The notes under the pieces are model-generated. The model was not told the DNA's origin and did no database searches. It was given only the letters and a program-made list of their open reading frames with translations. A stretch of DNA of 64,000 nucleotides from positions 52,302 to 116,301 of the forward strand of contig CAJUNJ010000006.1 of the NCBI GenBank assembly GCA_910587825.1, read 5' to 3'. This DNA comes from an uncultured Christensenellaceae bacterium (GTDB lineage: Bacteria > Bacillota > Clostridia > Christensenellales > Borkfalkiaceae). Each line of letters starts with the position of its first letter. Position 1 is the first letter of the stretch. Made by a program: the position numbers and the translations under genes. This document shows, one piece after another, positions 1 to 8,348 of the stretch.

Positions 1-1
1 G

Positions 2-976
2 CATAATGGAAACCGCGATAAAATATCGGTTATCGGACAGGAAAGCGTACAAGAAACTTGGCGTCTCTGCAAAATGAATCTCGCTATCCGCGGCATTGCG
101 CATAACCTTGGTAAAACCAACGCTTCAACGTTTACTGACGACCAGCACAAAGATAAAAAAGTTGACTATATAATGGCAAACCCTCCGTTCAACCTTAAAA
201 ATTGGAGAACGGAAAACGAACTTATAAATGACGCCCGTTGGAGCGGTTATTGTGAAACGGCACCTCGCGTCTCTAATGCTAACTATGCTTGGATTCTGCA
301 CATGATTTCCAAGCTTGATGTAAATCACGGAATTGCCGGCTTCTTACTTGCCAACGGTGCATTAGGCGATTCAGACGATGCTGAAATCCGCAAGAACATA
401 TTACTTAAAGATAAAGTTGAAGCGATAATTGTTTTACCCCGAGATATGTTCTATACAACTGATATATCCGTTACACTTTGGATTATCAACATGAATAAAC
501 GCGCAGGAACAGTAAACGGCAGGAAAGTTCGTGACAGAAGCCACGAAGTATTGTTTATGGATTTGCGCACTTGGGATAACAATATAGAAGAAATCACTAT
601 TGATAAAGGCAAGAAAAAGAAAAAAACCGTACTTACTGACGGCCAGATTGCAAAAATAAAAGAAATATATACAAATTGGCAAAGCAAAGATAGAACGCTT
701 TATCGGGATATACCAGAACTCTGTAAATCGGTAAAAGTAAACAACAGCGATTTAACAGACGAAGAGATTAAAAACAACGTTGTTACTATTGAAAAGCAGA
801 ACTATGCTCTTATGCCAAGCAAATATATCGAGTTTATCGACCACGACTTGGATATCGATTATCACACTGAAATGCAACGTATTCAAAAAGAAATGTCAGA
901 AGTCATAAAGCAAGAACGAGAATCACAAAAATTATTGTCTGCCGCTTTCAAGGGGATTGGCTATGGCATTGACTAA
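2..976 (+). CDS. hsdM: Type I restriction-modification DNA methyltransferase subunit M (5' end outside window)
   Basis: This is the C-terminal part of an HsdM N6-adenine methyltransferase, which modifies the recognition site together with HsdS. The frame is open from base 2, so the gene begins upstream of the window and the SAM-binding motif I is not visible. The catalytic NPPF motif (motif IV) is at bases 176-187, preceded by a segment (GQE..TWRL.KMNLAIRG) typical of HsdM. The stop codon overlaps the start of hsdS by 14 bases, so the two are translationally coupled. The whole region to about 7480 is visibly richer in A/T than the DNA to the right, which fits horizontal transfer. Confidence 0.93.
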   Translation, partial: HNGNRDKISVIGQESVQETWRLCKMNLAIRGIAHNLGKTNASTFTDDQHKDKKVDYIMANPPFNLKNWRTENELINDARWSGYCETAPRVSNANYAWILHMISKLDVNHGIAGFLLANGALGDSDDAEIRKNILLKDKVEAIIVLPRDMFYTTDISVTLWIINMNKRAGTVNGRKVRDRSHEVLFMDLRTWDNNIEEITIDKGKKKKKTVLTDGQIAKIKEIYTNWQSKDRTLYRDIPELCKSVKVNNSDLTDEEIKNNVVTIEKQNYALMPSKYIEFIDHDLDIDYHTEMQRIQKEMSEVIKQERESQKLLSAAFKGIGYGID

Positions 977-2078
977 ATATAAATTAGGGGAACTTATTGA
1001 ACTTTCTGAAGAAAGAAATTTTCATAGGCAATTTACATTGCATTCTGTAAGAGGTATAGCTACAAAAAAAGAATTTATTGAAACAAAAGCAGATATGGAC
1101 GGTGTAAGTTTAAATAGTTATAAAATCGTTTATCCAAACTTTTTTGCTTATGTTCCTGACACATCTCGAAGAGGTGATAAGATTTCATTGTCTATAAATA
1201 AATCCAATAATGTTTATTTAGTATCGTCTATATCGACTGTATTTAAAATAAGTAACCACCATATTTTACTCCCAGATTATTTATTTATGTACTTCAATCG
1301 TCCTGAATTTGATAGATACTCTCGCTTTAATTCTTGGGGGTCGGCAAGAGAAACTTTTTCATGGGAAGAAATGTGCGATATTGATATTGTCCTACCTCCT
1401 ATTGAAATTCAGAAAAAGTATGTTGATGTTTACAATTCAATGGTTGAAAATCAAACAGCATACGAAAAAGGTCTTGAAGATTTAAAACTTGTTTGCGACG
1501 GCTTTATAGAAGACTTACGCCGAAAAATGCTTTGTGAGAAGATTGGGCAATATTTGGAATACCACGATATAAGAAATTCAGACAATAAATGCACTAATGT
1601 AAAGGGTGTAACAGTATATAAGAATTTTAGAGAACCCACGTCAAAAGTAAATAGAGATGAGTTGCGCGGATATAAAATTGTAAAGCCTTCTTGGATTACT
1701 TTTGTGCAAACAACTCACAACGAAAAAGTATTTGCGTATGCCTTTAATAACACAAATGAAGATATAGTTGTATCTTCGGTAAACGAGGTGTTTTCCACAA
1801 ACACAAAAAAACTTTTACCGCAATATTTGTGTATGTTTTTCAATAGAAAAGAATTTGACCGATATGCGCGATTTCATTCTTGGGGATCGGCGCGAGAGAC
1901 TTTTACTTGGAATGATTTGATTGAAGTTGCTATTCCTATACCCGATATAGATATTCAGCAATCCATTGTTGATATTTATAATCAATACATAACACGAAAA
2001 GAAATCAACGAAAAACTAAAAACACAAATCAAAGACCTTTGTCCTATTCTAATCAAGGGTTCTTTGCAAGAAGCATAA
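963..2078 (+). CDS. hsdS: Type I restriction-modification specificity subunit S
   Basis: HsdS recognises the target DNA for both methylation and restriction. I start it at ATG 963, which has AAGGGG seven bases upstream; a TTG at 957 is less likely. The protein (371 aa) is made of two half-subunits, each a target recognition domain followed by a conserved helix. The halves end in near-duplicate segments: FDRYSRFNSWGSARETFSW in the first and FDRYARFHSWGSARETFTW in the second. That the two recognition domains are of the same type suggests the two halves of the recognition site are similar. It sits between hsdM and a TIR-like gene that starts 14 bases further on. Confidence 0.93.
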   Translation: MALTKYKLGELIELSEERNFHRQFTLHSVRGIATKKEFIETKADMDGVSLNSYKIVYPNFFAYVPDTSRRGDKISLSINKSNNVYLVSSISTVFKISNHHILLPDYLFMYFNRPEFDRYSRFNSWGSARETFSWEEMCDIDIVLPPIEIQKKYVDVYNSMVENQTAYEKGLEDLKLVCDGFIEDLRRKMLCEKIGQYLEYHDIRNSDNKCTNVKGVTVYKNFREPTSKVNRDELRGYKIVKPSWITFVQTTHNEKVFAYAFNNTNEDIVVSSVNEVFSTNTKKLLPQYLCMFFNRKEFDRYARFHSWGSARETFTWNDLIEVAIPIPDIDIQQSIVDIYNQYITRKEINEKLKTQIKDLCPILIKGSLQEA

Positions 2079-2092
2079 GGAGATAAAATATT

Positions 2093-2860
2093 ATGGATTT
2101 TGAAAAATTAAATTTATTGATTGCCGAAGCCGATTGGTTAATAGACGAAGGTGTAACATCAGGTGATAGCAGATTTCAAGCATGGAAAATGAAAGTTTCA
2201 CGATTTTTAATTAAGACCTTTGGTGAAAAAAGCCATGAATATGAGTATTTTCAACACACATCCTTTTCTTTAGGGGTATACACATTATCAACGCCAGATA
2301 GTGCTTTTGTAGAGGCTTGTACTAATGGATTACGTATTACAAGAGATGTGTTGTCTACTTATCTCGACGAAATGGAAGAAGAACTGCCAAAAAGAAATAT
2401 CAAAGCTAAGGTAAGCACTAATTTCTCAAAAGTTTTTATTGTGCATGGACACGATGGAGAATTAAAAGAAGCAGTTGCACGCTTAATTGAGCAACAAAGT
2501 ATCGAAACGATTATATTATCTAATAAAACAAATGAAGGCAAAACAATTATAGAAAAAATCGAACATTACAGTGATGTGAGTGCGGCTATATGTTTATTTA
2601 CCGCAGATGATAAAGGGAAAGCCAAATCGGAAAAATCATTGAGTGACCGAGCAAGACAAAATGTGGTATTCGAAGCGGGATATTTTATGGGGAAACTTGG
2701 TCGAAATCGTATGGTTATTGTGGCTGAAAGTAATGTCGAACTTCCTTCCGATATGAGCGGAATGGTTTACACTAATAAATCCGATTGGAAAGTCGAAGTA
2801 TTAAAGGAATTGAAATCGATGGGTTTTGCTATCGATTTCAATAAACTTTTTGAGGAATAA
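2093..2860 (+). CDS. TIR-like (Cap12/Pycsar-type) predicted nucleotide-binding effector
   Basis: This 255-aa protein has a helical N-terminal part (about 1-108) and a C-terminal TIR-like domain (about 112-250) of the family called predicted nucleotide-binding protein containing TIR-like domain (PF10137 type). Visible motifs are VFIVHGHD (residues 114-121), NVVFEAGYFMGKLGRNR with conserved Glu194, and a late LPSDMSG. Family members act as NAD-degrading effectors in CBASS/Pycsar-type defence, so Glu194 is the likely catalytic residue (inference). No cyclase is visible nearby. It lies 14 bases after hsdS and 3 bases before hsdR, so it is translated as part of the restriction operon. It might act as a back-up when restriction fails, as the PrrC nuclease does in another type I system; that role is inferred. 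Confidence 0.8.
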   Translation: MDFEKLNLLIAEADWLIDEGVTSGDSRFQAWKMKVSRFLIKTFGEKSHEYEYFQHTSFSLGVYTLSTPDSAFVEACTNGLRITRDVLSTYLDEMEEELPKRNIKAKVSTNFSKVFIVHGHDGELKEAVARLIEQQSIETIILSNKTNEGKTIIEKIEHYSDVSAAICLFTADDKGKAKSEKSLSDRARQNVVFEAGYFMGKLGRNRMVIVAESNVELPSDMSGMVYTNKSDWKVEVLKELKSMGFAIDFNKLFEE

Positions 2861-2863
2861 CAT

Positions 2864-5800
2864 ATGACCTACCATTTTACCAAAGGACAATTTAATGAAT
2901 CTGAGCTTGAAAGTGCAATAATAGAATTGTTCAAAAATCAAGAATATGATTATATTCACGGAGATAGTATTCACCGTAAATATGAGGACGTATTACTTGA
3001 AGATGATTTGCGTGCTTATTTGTCTGAACGCTATGCGAAAGAAAGCCTTACCGAAAGTGAAGTGCAAATGATTATCAATCGCATAAAGCTTATTCCTTCA
3101 ACTCCTCTTTATGCGGGAAACCGCGAAACGTTTTGGCTTATCAACGAAGGTTTTGACCTTGTAAGGGATGACCCTGATAAAATTGCTTTACATGTCGACT
3201 TTATTAATTTTGATTCTCCTAAGCAAAACAAATTCAAGGTTGTAAACCAATACTACGTTAAGGGCGAGCATTTACGTTGTCCCGATATGCTAGTGTTTAT
3301 CAACGGTATACCTATGGCAATTTGGGAATTCAAATCTGCTATAAAAGAAGATACTACTATTTACGACGCATGGAAACAAATTAATATAAGGTACAACCGC
3401 GATATTTCTAAACTGACTAAATACTGCTTTCTTTCCGTTATTTCTGACGGTGCGAATACAAGGCTTGGAACTATCTTTACTCCTTATAAATTTTATTTTT
3501 CTTGGAATAAAGCAAACGAACAAGATACAGTTTCAAACGGTATAAGCTCACTTTTTACTATGGTAGAAGGCGTATTCGCAAAAGAACGCATTATTTCTAT
3601 CCTGCGTGATTTTGTTTTCTACCCCGATAATAGCGACAAGGAAGAAGCTATCATTTGCCGTTATCCGCAATATTTTGCTGCAAATAAAATGCTACAAAGT
3701 TTAAAGAATCACAAAAAGCCGTCCGGAGACGGCAAGGGTGGAATTTATTTCGGGGCTACCGGATGCGGGAAAACATATACTATGTTGTTCTTGTGCAGAA
3801 TGTTAGCACACAGAGACAGCGCAGCTTTTGGCAATCCCACTTCACTTATCTTGGTTGACCGCGAAGACTTAGATAATCAAACATCGGAGTTGTTTGAAAG
3901 AGCAAAAAGATTTTTAAGCGATAAAAATGTTCGCAGCATTGAAACCAGAAAGGATCTGCATGATACGTTAATTGTTAATCAAAGCGGCGGCGTCTATATA
4001 ACTACTATTCAGAAATTCTGTGAAGATACAGGTCTTTTATCGGAGAGAAATAATATTTTCTGCATTTCCGATGAGGCGCACCGTACACAATTGAGTGTTG
4101 GCAATAAACTTAAAAAGACTGAAAAAGGTCTAGTAAATACATACGGATTTGCACAATATCTGCGTTGGAGTTTTCCTAACGCTACCTATTGCGGATTTAC
4201 AGGTACGCCTATTGACGAGGCTATTGCGGTATTTGGAGATATTGTTGATAGCTACACTATGAAAGAAGCCAGTGATGACGGTATAACTGTCCGCATTTCC
4301 TATGAACCCCGTCTCGCGCGGGTTATTCTATCAGAGGAACAGGCGAAAGAGATTCAAATGTATTACGATAAATGTGCTGAAGAAGGTTCAACGCCCGAAC
4401 AGATTGAAGAAAGTCAAAAGGCTATGTCCAAAATTTCTGCTATCCTAGGACATCCCGATGTATTAAAACGGTTGGCAAAAGATATTGTAGAGCATTACGA
4501 GAATCTTTGTAATGAAAAACCTAATATAGTTCAAAAAGCAATGATTGTTTGTGCCGATAGAATTCTGGCATATAAATTATTGCAAGAGATTTTGAAAATC
4601 AGAAATGATTGGGGTAAAGCAAGGAAAGCTGAAGACGAAAGCAAGCTTACAAAAGAGCAATTGGACAAGCTTAAGGCATTGCCTAAAATTAACCTTGTTG
4701 CAACGCAAGGCAAAGATGATGAGAAAAAGCTTTACGACCTTTGCGGTTCTAAGGCTTATCGGCAAATGCTTGATAAACAATTCAAAGATGACAATTCCAA
4801 TTTCAAAATCGCTGTTGTTGTCGATATGTGGATTACAGGCTTTGATGTCCCTTCGCTTTCTGTTATGTACATAAATAAACCTTTACAGAAACACACGCTT
4901 ATCCAAACTATTTCAAGAGTCAATAGGGTTTTTGAAGGCAAAGAAAGAGGACTTGTAGTTGATTATATTGGCATTAAAAACGATATGTTGAAAGCCGTTA
5001 AAAAATACGGAAGCCCGCAGGAAAGTCCTATTGACGAAATTAATATTTCATTAGGAATATTCCGAAATCATCTGTCAATGTTGGATGATTTGATGATAGG
5101 TTTCAATGCAACCCGCTATTATACTGGTAATTCTCTTGAGCGCTTATATTGCTTAAATGATGCAGCCGAATATGTACAGCTAAATAAGGAAATGCAAACG
5201 AGATTTATGGGGCTTTCAAAACGTTTGAAAGGGGCTTATCAGATTGTATTCCCTACAGGAGAACTAACTCAAATCGAAATATCCAAGGCACAATTTTATC
5301 TTGCTATTCGTTCAATTATTTACAAGCAAACTATCGGCGATGCGCCTGACGCAGAAGTAATGAATAGCATTGTAGAGGAAATGGTAAAACAAGCAATAAC
5401 ATGTACTGGCGTTGAAAATATAATTGACGAGAATAAATCTGTCGACTTATTCAGTGAAGAATTTTTAAAAGAGCTGGATGCAGTTAAAATGCCTATTACA
5501 AAGTTCAACGCATTAATTAAGTTATTGCGAAAAGCTATTGTTAGTTATGGCAAAGTCAACAAAGTTAAATCGTTAGAATTTGACGAACGCTTAAAGCGCG
5601 TTGTTGATGCTTACAACAACAGAGATAAACTTACATTCGCAAGTGAAGTTGTTGCCGATTTTATGGACGATTTGTGTAATCAGCTAATTGATATCTTCAA
5701 TGACTTGAAAGAAGACAAAACATCTTTTGAAAAGTTAGGAATTACATTCGAAGAAAAAGTGTTCTACGATATTCTGGTAAAAGTACGCGATACTCACGGT

Positions 5801-6031
5801 TTTGAATACGAGGATAAAAAATGCGTGTCGCTTGCAAAAGAAATCAAAAAGATTGTTGAAGACAAAACACAATATGTCGATTGGTCTACTCGCTCTGATA
5901 TAAGAAACAAATTAAATAAGGAGTTGACTATACTTTTGTATAAAAACGGTTATCCTCCCGAATGGGACGAAGAAGTTTTTGAAAAAGTAATGGAACAAGC
6001 TGAGAATTTCAAACGGTACAATGGAGATTAA
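2864..6031 (+). CDS. hsdR: Type I restriction endonuclease subunit R
   Basis: HsdR is the ATP-driven translocase and nuclease of the type I complex. In its 1055 residues one sees the N-terminal nuclease (PD at 140-141 and EFK at 155-157, a PD-(D/E)xK site), Walker A GATGCGKT at 297-304, the Walker B box DEAH at 403-406, a TGTP motif III, and motif VI (QTISRVNRV) ahead of a C-terminal helical region that contacts the methyltransferase core. All motifs are intact and the length is normal, so the enzyme should be active. The ATG follows GAGGAA. It is three bases behind the TIR-like gene and 28 bases ahead of the DUF2971 gene. Confidence 0.95.
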   Translation: MTYHFTKGQFNESELESAIIELFKNQEYDYIHGDSIHRKYEDVLLEDDLRAYLSERYAKESLTESEVQMIINRIKLIPSTPLYAGNRETFWLINEGFDLVRDDPDKIALHVDFINFDSPKQNKFKVVNQYYVKGEHLRCPDMLVFINGIPMAIWEFKSAIKEDTTIYDAWKQINIRYNRDISKLTKYCFLSVISDGANTRLGTIFTPYKFYFSWNKANEQDTVSNGISSLFTMVEGVFAKERIISILRDFVFYPDNSDKEEAIICRYPQYFAANKMLQSLKNHKKPSGDGKGGIYFGATGCGKTYTMLFLCRMLAHRDSAAFGNPTSLILVDREDLDNQTSELFERAKRFLSDKNVRSIETRKDLHDTLIVNQSGGVYITTIQKFCEDTGLLSERNNIFCISDEAHRTQLSVGNKLKKTEKGLVNTYGFAQYLRWSFPNATYCGFTGTPIDEAIAVFGDIVDSYTMKEASDDGITVRISYEPRLARVILSEEQAKEIQMYYDKCAEEGSTPEQIEESQKAMSKISAILGHPDVLKRLAKDIVEHYENLCNEKPNIVQKAMIVCADRILAYKLLQEILKIRNDWGKARKAEDESKLTKEQLDKLKALPKINLVATQGKDDEKKLYDLCGSKAYRQMLDKQFKDDNSNFKIAVVVDMWITGFDVPSLSVMYINKPLQKHTLIQTISRVNRVFEGKERGLVVDYIGIKNDMLKAVKKYGSPQESPIDEINISLGIFRNHLSMLDDLMIGFNATRYYTGNSLERLYCLNDAAEYVQLNKEMQTRFMGLSKRLKGAYQIVFPTGELTQIEISKAQFYLAIRSIIYKQTIGDAPDAEVMNSIVEEMVKQAITCTGVENIIDENKSVDLFSEEFLKELDAVKMPITKFNALIKLLRKAIVSYGKVNKVKSLEFDERLKRVVDAYNNRDKLTFASEVVADFMDDLCNQLIDIFNDLKEDKTSFEKLGITFEEKVFYDILVKVRDTHGFEYEDKKCVSLAKEIKKIVEDKTQYVDWSTRSDIRNKLNKELTILLYKNGYPPEWDEEVFEKVMEQAENFKRYNGD

Positions 6032-6059
6032 AGATTAATTAATCTTATTTCGATAATTT

Positions 6060-7115
6060 ATGAAACAAAAGAAACTACGGACGGATATACTTTTTCTAAT
6101 AATTTTTATTATTTGGACAATTATTGCTGCAACTCTATTTTTTGCCGTTGCAAAAAATGAAAATGCAGATACAGCAATTATCCTTAAAATATTGAAAATC
6201 TTAATCGGTATTTTTTATATGCCAGTACCGTTCTTGCCTTTTGTGTTAATTTATTTACATAAACGCAGTAAAGCAACTGGTGATGGGAAGCCTTTGAGTG
6301 TTGAGGCAATGCGTGAAAGTAAAAAACATATACCAGAAAAAATTTATAAGTTCTGTTCTTTGACTTCCAAAGGTGAAAATGAAAAGTTAAATAAGAGTAA
6401 ATTAAAAACTCTTGCAAGCAATGAAATTTGGCTATCAAGGTGTTCTGATTTGAACGACCCATTTGAAGGAATTAAATTCATTTTACCTGAAAGTAATTTC
6501 TCGCAAAACGGGCTACCAGAAGAAATCAAAAATAGATATAATGTTAAAAATACGGGTGAATTAATCGATTTTTTAAGCAGTTTTAGAGATAAATACTGTC
6601 AAACATCCTTTTCTTCTTCGTATAATGATGTCCAAATGTGGGGTTACTATGCTAATGGGTGTAGAGGTTACTGTGTAGAATATAAAGTATTGGAAAAAGA
6701 AATGCTATTTCCAGTATTTTATGTTAATAAACGCATAATCCTATCTGGATTATTTAAAAGTGCACGGTATAAGCGGCAATGCTTGAAAAATTTAAAGCAA
6801 TTGCATAAAAGTCTACGTAGTGTTCCAACAAAGGAATATGTTCAATATAACTTATATTTGCAATCATTTAAGTACGCCAAATGGCAGTTCGAAAAGGAGA
6901 TTAGAGCAATTGACATAACAGCACCATATTATAAAGGCGGTAATCAGTCTGCAACTAATTTTGGATTACAGCCAACAAAAATTATTGCTGGATACTTGTC
7001 GGAGTATATTGAGGAACTAAAACAAATAGCAATTCAAACAAATATATCATTTTCTATTATGAAACCTAATTTTGAAACAAATAAGTTTGAACTTAAAGAA
7101 CAAAAGATTTTATAA
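6060..7115 (+). CDS. Membrane-anchored DUF2971 protein
   Basis: The 351-aa product starts with two hydrophobic helices (about residues 9-29 and 40-65) and then has a cytoplasmic domain resembling DUF2971: the pieces NEIWLSRCSDLNDPFEG and VQMWGYYANGCRGYCVEYKV are the usual signature of that family. DUF2971 proteins are often found in defence islands, but their activity is not known to me. The gene follows hsdR by 28 bases with no terminator between, so it is probably the last gene of the cassette. Its base composition is the most A/T-rich of the group and its ribosome site is weak. A role in defence is inferred from position only. Confidence 0.7.
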   Translation: MKQKKLRTDILFLIIFIIWTIIAATLFFAVAKNENADTAIILKILKILIGIFYMPVPFLPFVLIYLHKRSKATGDGKPLSVEAMRESKKHIPEKIYKFCSLTSKGENEKLNKSKLKTLASNEIWLSRCSDLNDPFEGIKFILPESNFSQNGLPEEIKNRYNVKNTGELIDFLSSFRDKYCQTSFSSSYNDVQMWGYYANGCRGYCVEYKVLEKEMLFPVFYVNKRIILSGLFKSARYKRQCLKNLKQLHKSLRSVPTKEYVQYNLYLQSFKYAKWQFEKEIRAIDITAPYYKGGNQSATNFGLQPTKIIAGYLSEYIEELKQIAIQTNISFSIMKPNFETNKFELKEQKIL

Positions 7116-7128
7116 GCAAATACAATGT

Positions 7129-7164
7129 GAAACAAAATCGGGGCGAAAGCCACGATTTTGTTTC
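7129..7164 (+). terminator. Terminator-like hairpin of the restriction cassette
   Basis: GAAACAAAATCG (7129-7140) pairs perfectly with CGATTTTGTTTC (7153-7164), and inside it GGC-GAAA-GCC closes a GNRA-type tetraloop. It lies 13 bases after the DUF2971 stop codon. The following T-run is short, so termination may be imperfect. Confidence 0.7.
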
Positions 7165-7181
7165 CTGAAAATTATACATTT

Positions 7182-7389
7182 TTGGGAGCTACCCTAAATT
7201 TGGGAGTTATACTCCCAAAAATCGGCTATAGGGCGTTGTGGAAATTGGGAGTTGCTCCCAAATTGGCATTGAATGACGGACAAAAGTGGTTTTTTGTCCG
7301 TCATTCAAAAATTGTGCGATAAAATTTGCAAAGACAAGGTAAAAAAATACCCCCAAACGATGTAAAATCATTTGGGAGAAATATGGGAG
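7182..7389. repeat. Cluster of TTGGGAG repeats and their inverses
   Basis: The heptamer TTGGGAG occurs at 7182, 7200, 7245 and 7372, a shortened TGGGAG at 7384, and the inverse CTCCCAA at 7212 and 7255. Two pairs form small palindromes (7200-7218 and 7245-7261). No gene is seen in 7165-7480. The cluster lies just inside the proposed end of the integrated element and could be protein-binding arm sites. Confidence 0.6.
7270..7307. repeat. Perfect 16-bp inverted repeat
   Basis: TGAATGACGGACAAAA (7270-7285) and its exact inverse (7292-7307) flank a 6-base loop. In RNA this would be a very stable stem; the T-run within its right arm is not at the end, so it is not a standard terminator. It sits in the gene-free end of the restriction cassette. 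Confidence 0.7.
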
Positions 7390-7419
7390 TTAAAAATTGA
7401 AAATCATCGAAAGTTGCTT

Positions 7420-7523
7420 ATATTGTGGTTATTGTTGTTGAAAAACACTACATATTGTGGTTGTAAAGTTCGTCTTTAAGCCTCTGACTCCGTCATTCGT
7501 TGGTTCAAATCCAGCTACCCCAG
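7420..7523 (+). mobile_element. Attachment-site relic: 3' part of tRNA-Gln(CTG) with direct repeats
   Basis: Bases 7482-7523 match the 3' part of a bacterial tRNA-Gln: anticodon loop CTCTGAC with anticodon CTG, the 3' anticodon strand TCCGT, a T-arm with GGTTCAAATCC, and the acceptor end TACCCCAG. The 5' half (D-arm and acceptor 5' strand) is absent, so this is no working tRNA. Site-specific elements commonly recombine at the anticodon loop of tRNA genes and leave such a 3' copy at their far end. The 11-mer ATATTGTGGTT is repeated at 7420-7430 and 7452-7462 just inside, as arm-type sites of an integrase would be (inference). A T-run follows at 7534. Confidence 0.75.
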
Positions 7524-7634
7524 TCAAAAAGCCTTTTTTTCGTGTGTTTTTAACCGAAATTCACGAAGGAAAGGTCTTTTTTTTATGCGGAAATCAGCCG
7601 AATTTGCGTGCAACTTGCGTGTATGCCGCTTCGA

Positions 7635-7787
7635 TTATATAATATAGTCAACTTTCTGCGCTTCTTTTAAGATAAACTCCGGCGAAAAATGCGTATATAC
7701 TTTGCTCGTCTGGGTGTTGTCGGCTGCGTGACCCGCCCAGACGGATACGACTTCGCGCGGAACTCCGCATTCCTGCGCCCGCGTGAC
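7635..7787 (-). pseudogene. C-terminal remnant of a tyrosine recombinase (integrase)
   Basis: Read leftward from 7787, one frame gives VPREVVSVWAGH, then TSKVYTHFSPEFILKEAQ and a stop at 7635-7637. This is the C-terminal end of a phage-type integrase: the V..WxGH box and the catalytic-Tyr region VYTHFSPEF are clear. The upstream catalytic parts (first Arg, HxxR) are gone; the fragment runs straight into the XRE pseudogene. It lies about 110 bases from the tRNA-Gln fragment, the place expected for an integrase of an element using that site. Confidence 0.72.
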
Positions 7788-8264
7788 TCCGCAACAGTAT
7801 TACGAGAGCTACCGCAAGAAGAACGATGAACACGGCAAGAAAGACTGAAAGCACAATCATAGGCGTGTTCTGCGGGATAGACACAATCCATACCGTCGCG
7901 CCCGAGTCGTATGCGGCGTCCTTTCGGCATAAATTATCGTCACGATTAACCCTGCGAAGGCGGCTAACAGCAGAACGCCCACGGTCAACGGCAGCGCTAT
8001 ATTTCTTTTTGCGCCTTCTACGTTTACGCCGTCGGGTTGCCGTACGGCGCTGTCGGCTGTAAGTTCGGCATCGGGGTCGAAAAGGTTGTTCGCGTCGATG
8101 TTGAAAGCCTTACACAGATTGGAAAGCTGTACTGACGACGGTACACTTTTGCCCGATTCCCAACGGGATACGGTCTGGCGCGACACGTCAAGCATTTCCG
8201 CAAGTTCCTGTTGCGAAAGCTTGTTTTAGTCTCTCGGTTTTATCGGTATTTCGCGGATATTCAT
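7788..8264 (-). pseudogene. Broken XRE-type regulator with two membrane helices
   Basis: From ATG 8264 (preceded by GGGGTG) the frame hits a TAA at codon 13, then continues in the same frame as NKLSQQELAEMLDVSRQTVS, a classic XRE helix-turn-helix. A first membrane helix (IALPLTVGVLLLAAFAGLIV) follows, then the frame breaks near 7860; the shifted frame supplies a second helix (IVLSVFLAVFIVLLAVALVI). So there is at least one nonsense change and one frameshift, and the 3' end is joined to the integrase remnant. It is very probably non-functional. Confidence 0.75.
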
Positions 8265-8348
8265 TTTGTCACCCCAAAATATTATGCCAAAACGGTTTTG
8301 CCGTGTCAATGCTGTTTTTAACCGTCATTATTTGTTTATATATAAATT

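Noticed and set aside
7457..7642. Short + strand open frame of 61 codons
   Set aside because: It runs through the tRNA-Gln fragment, has no ribosome site and no protein-like features.
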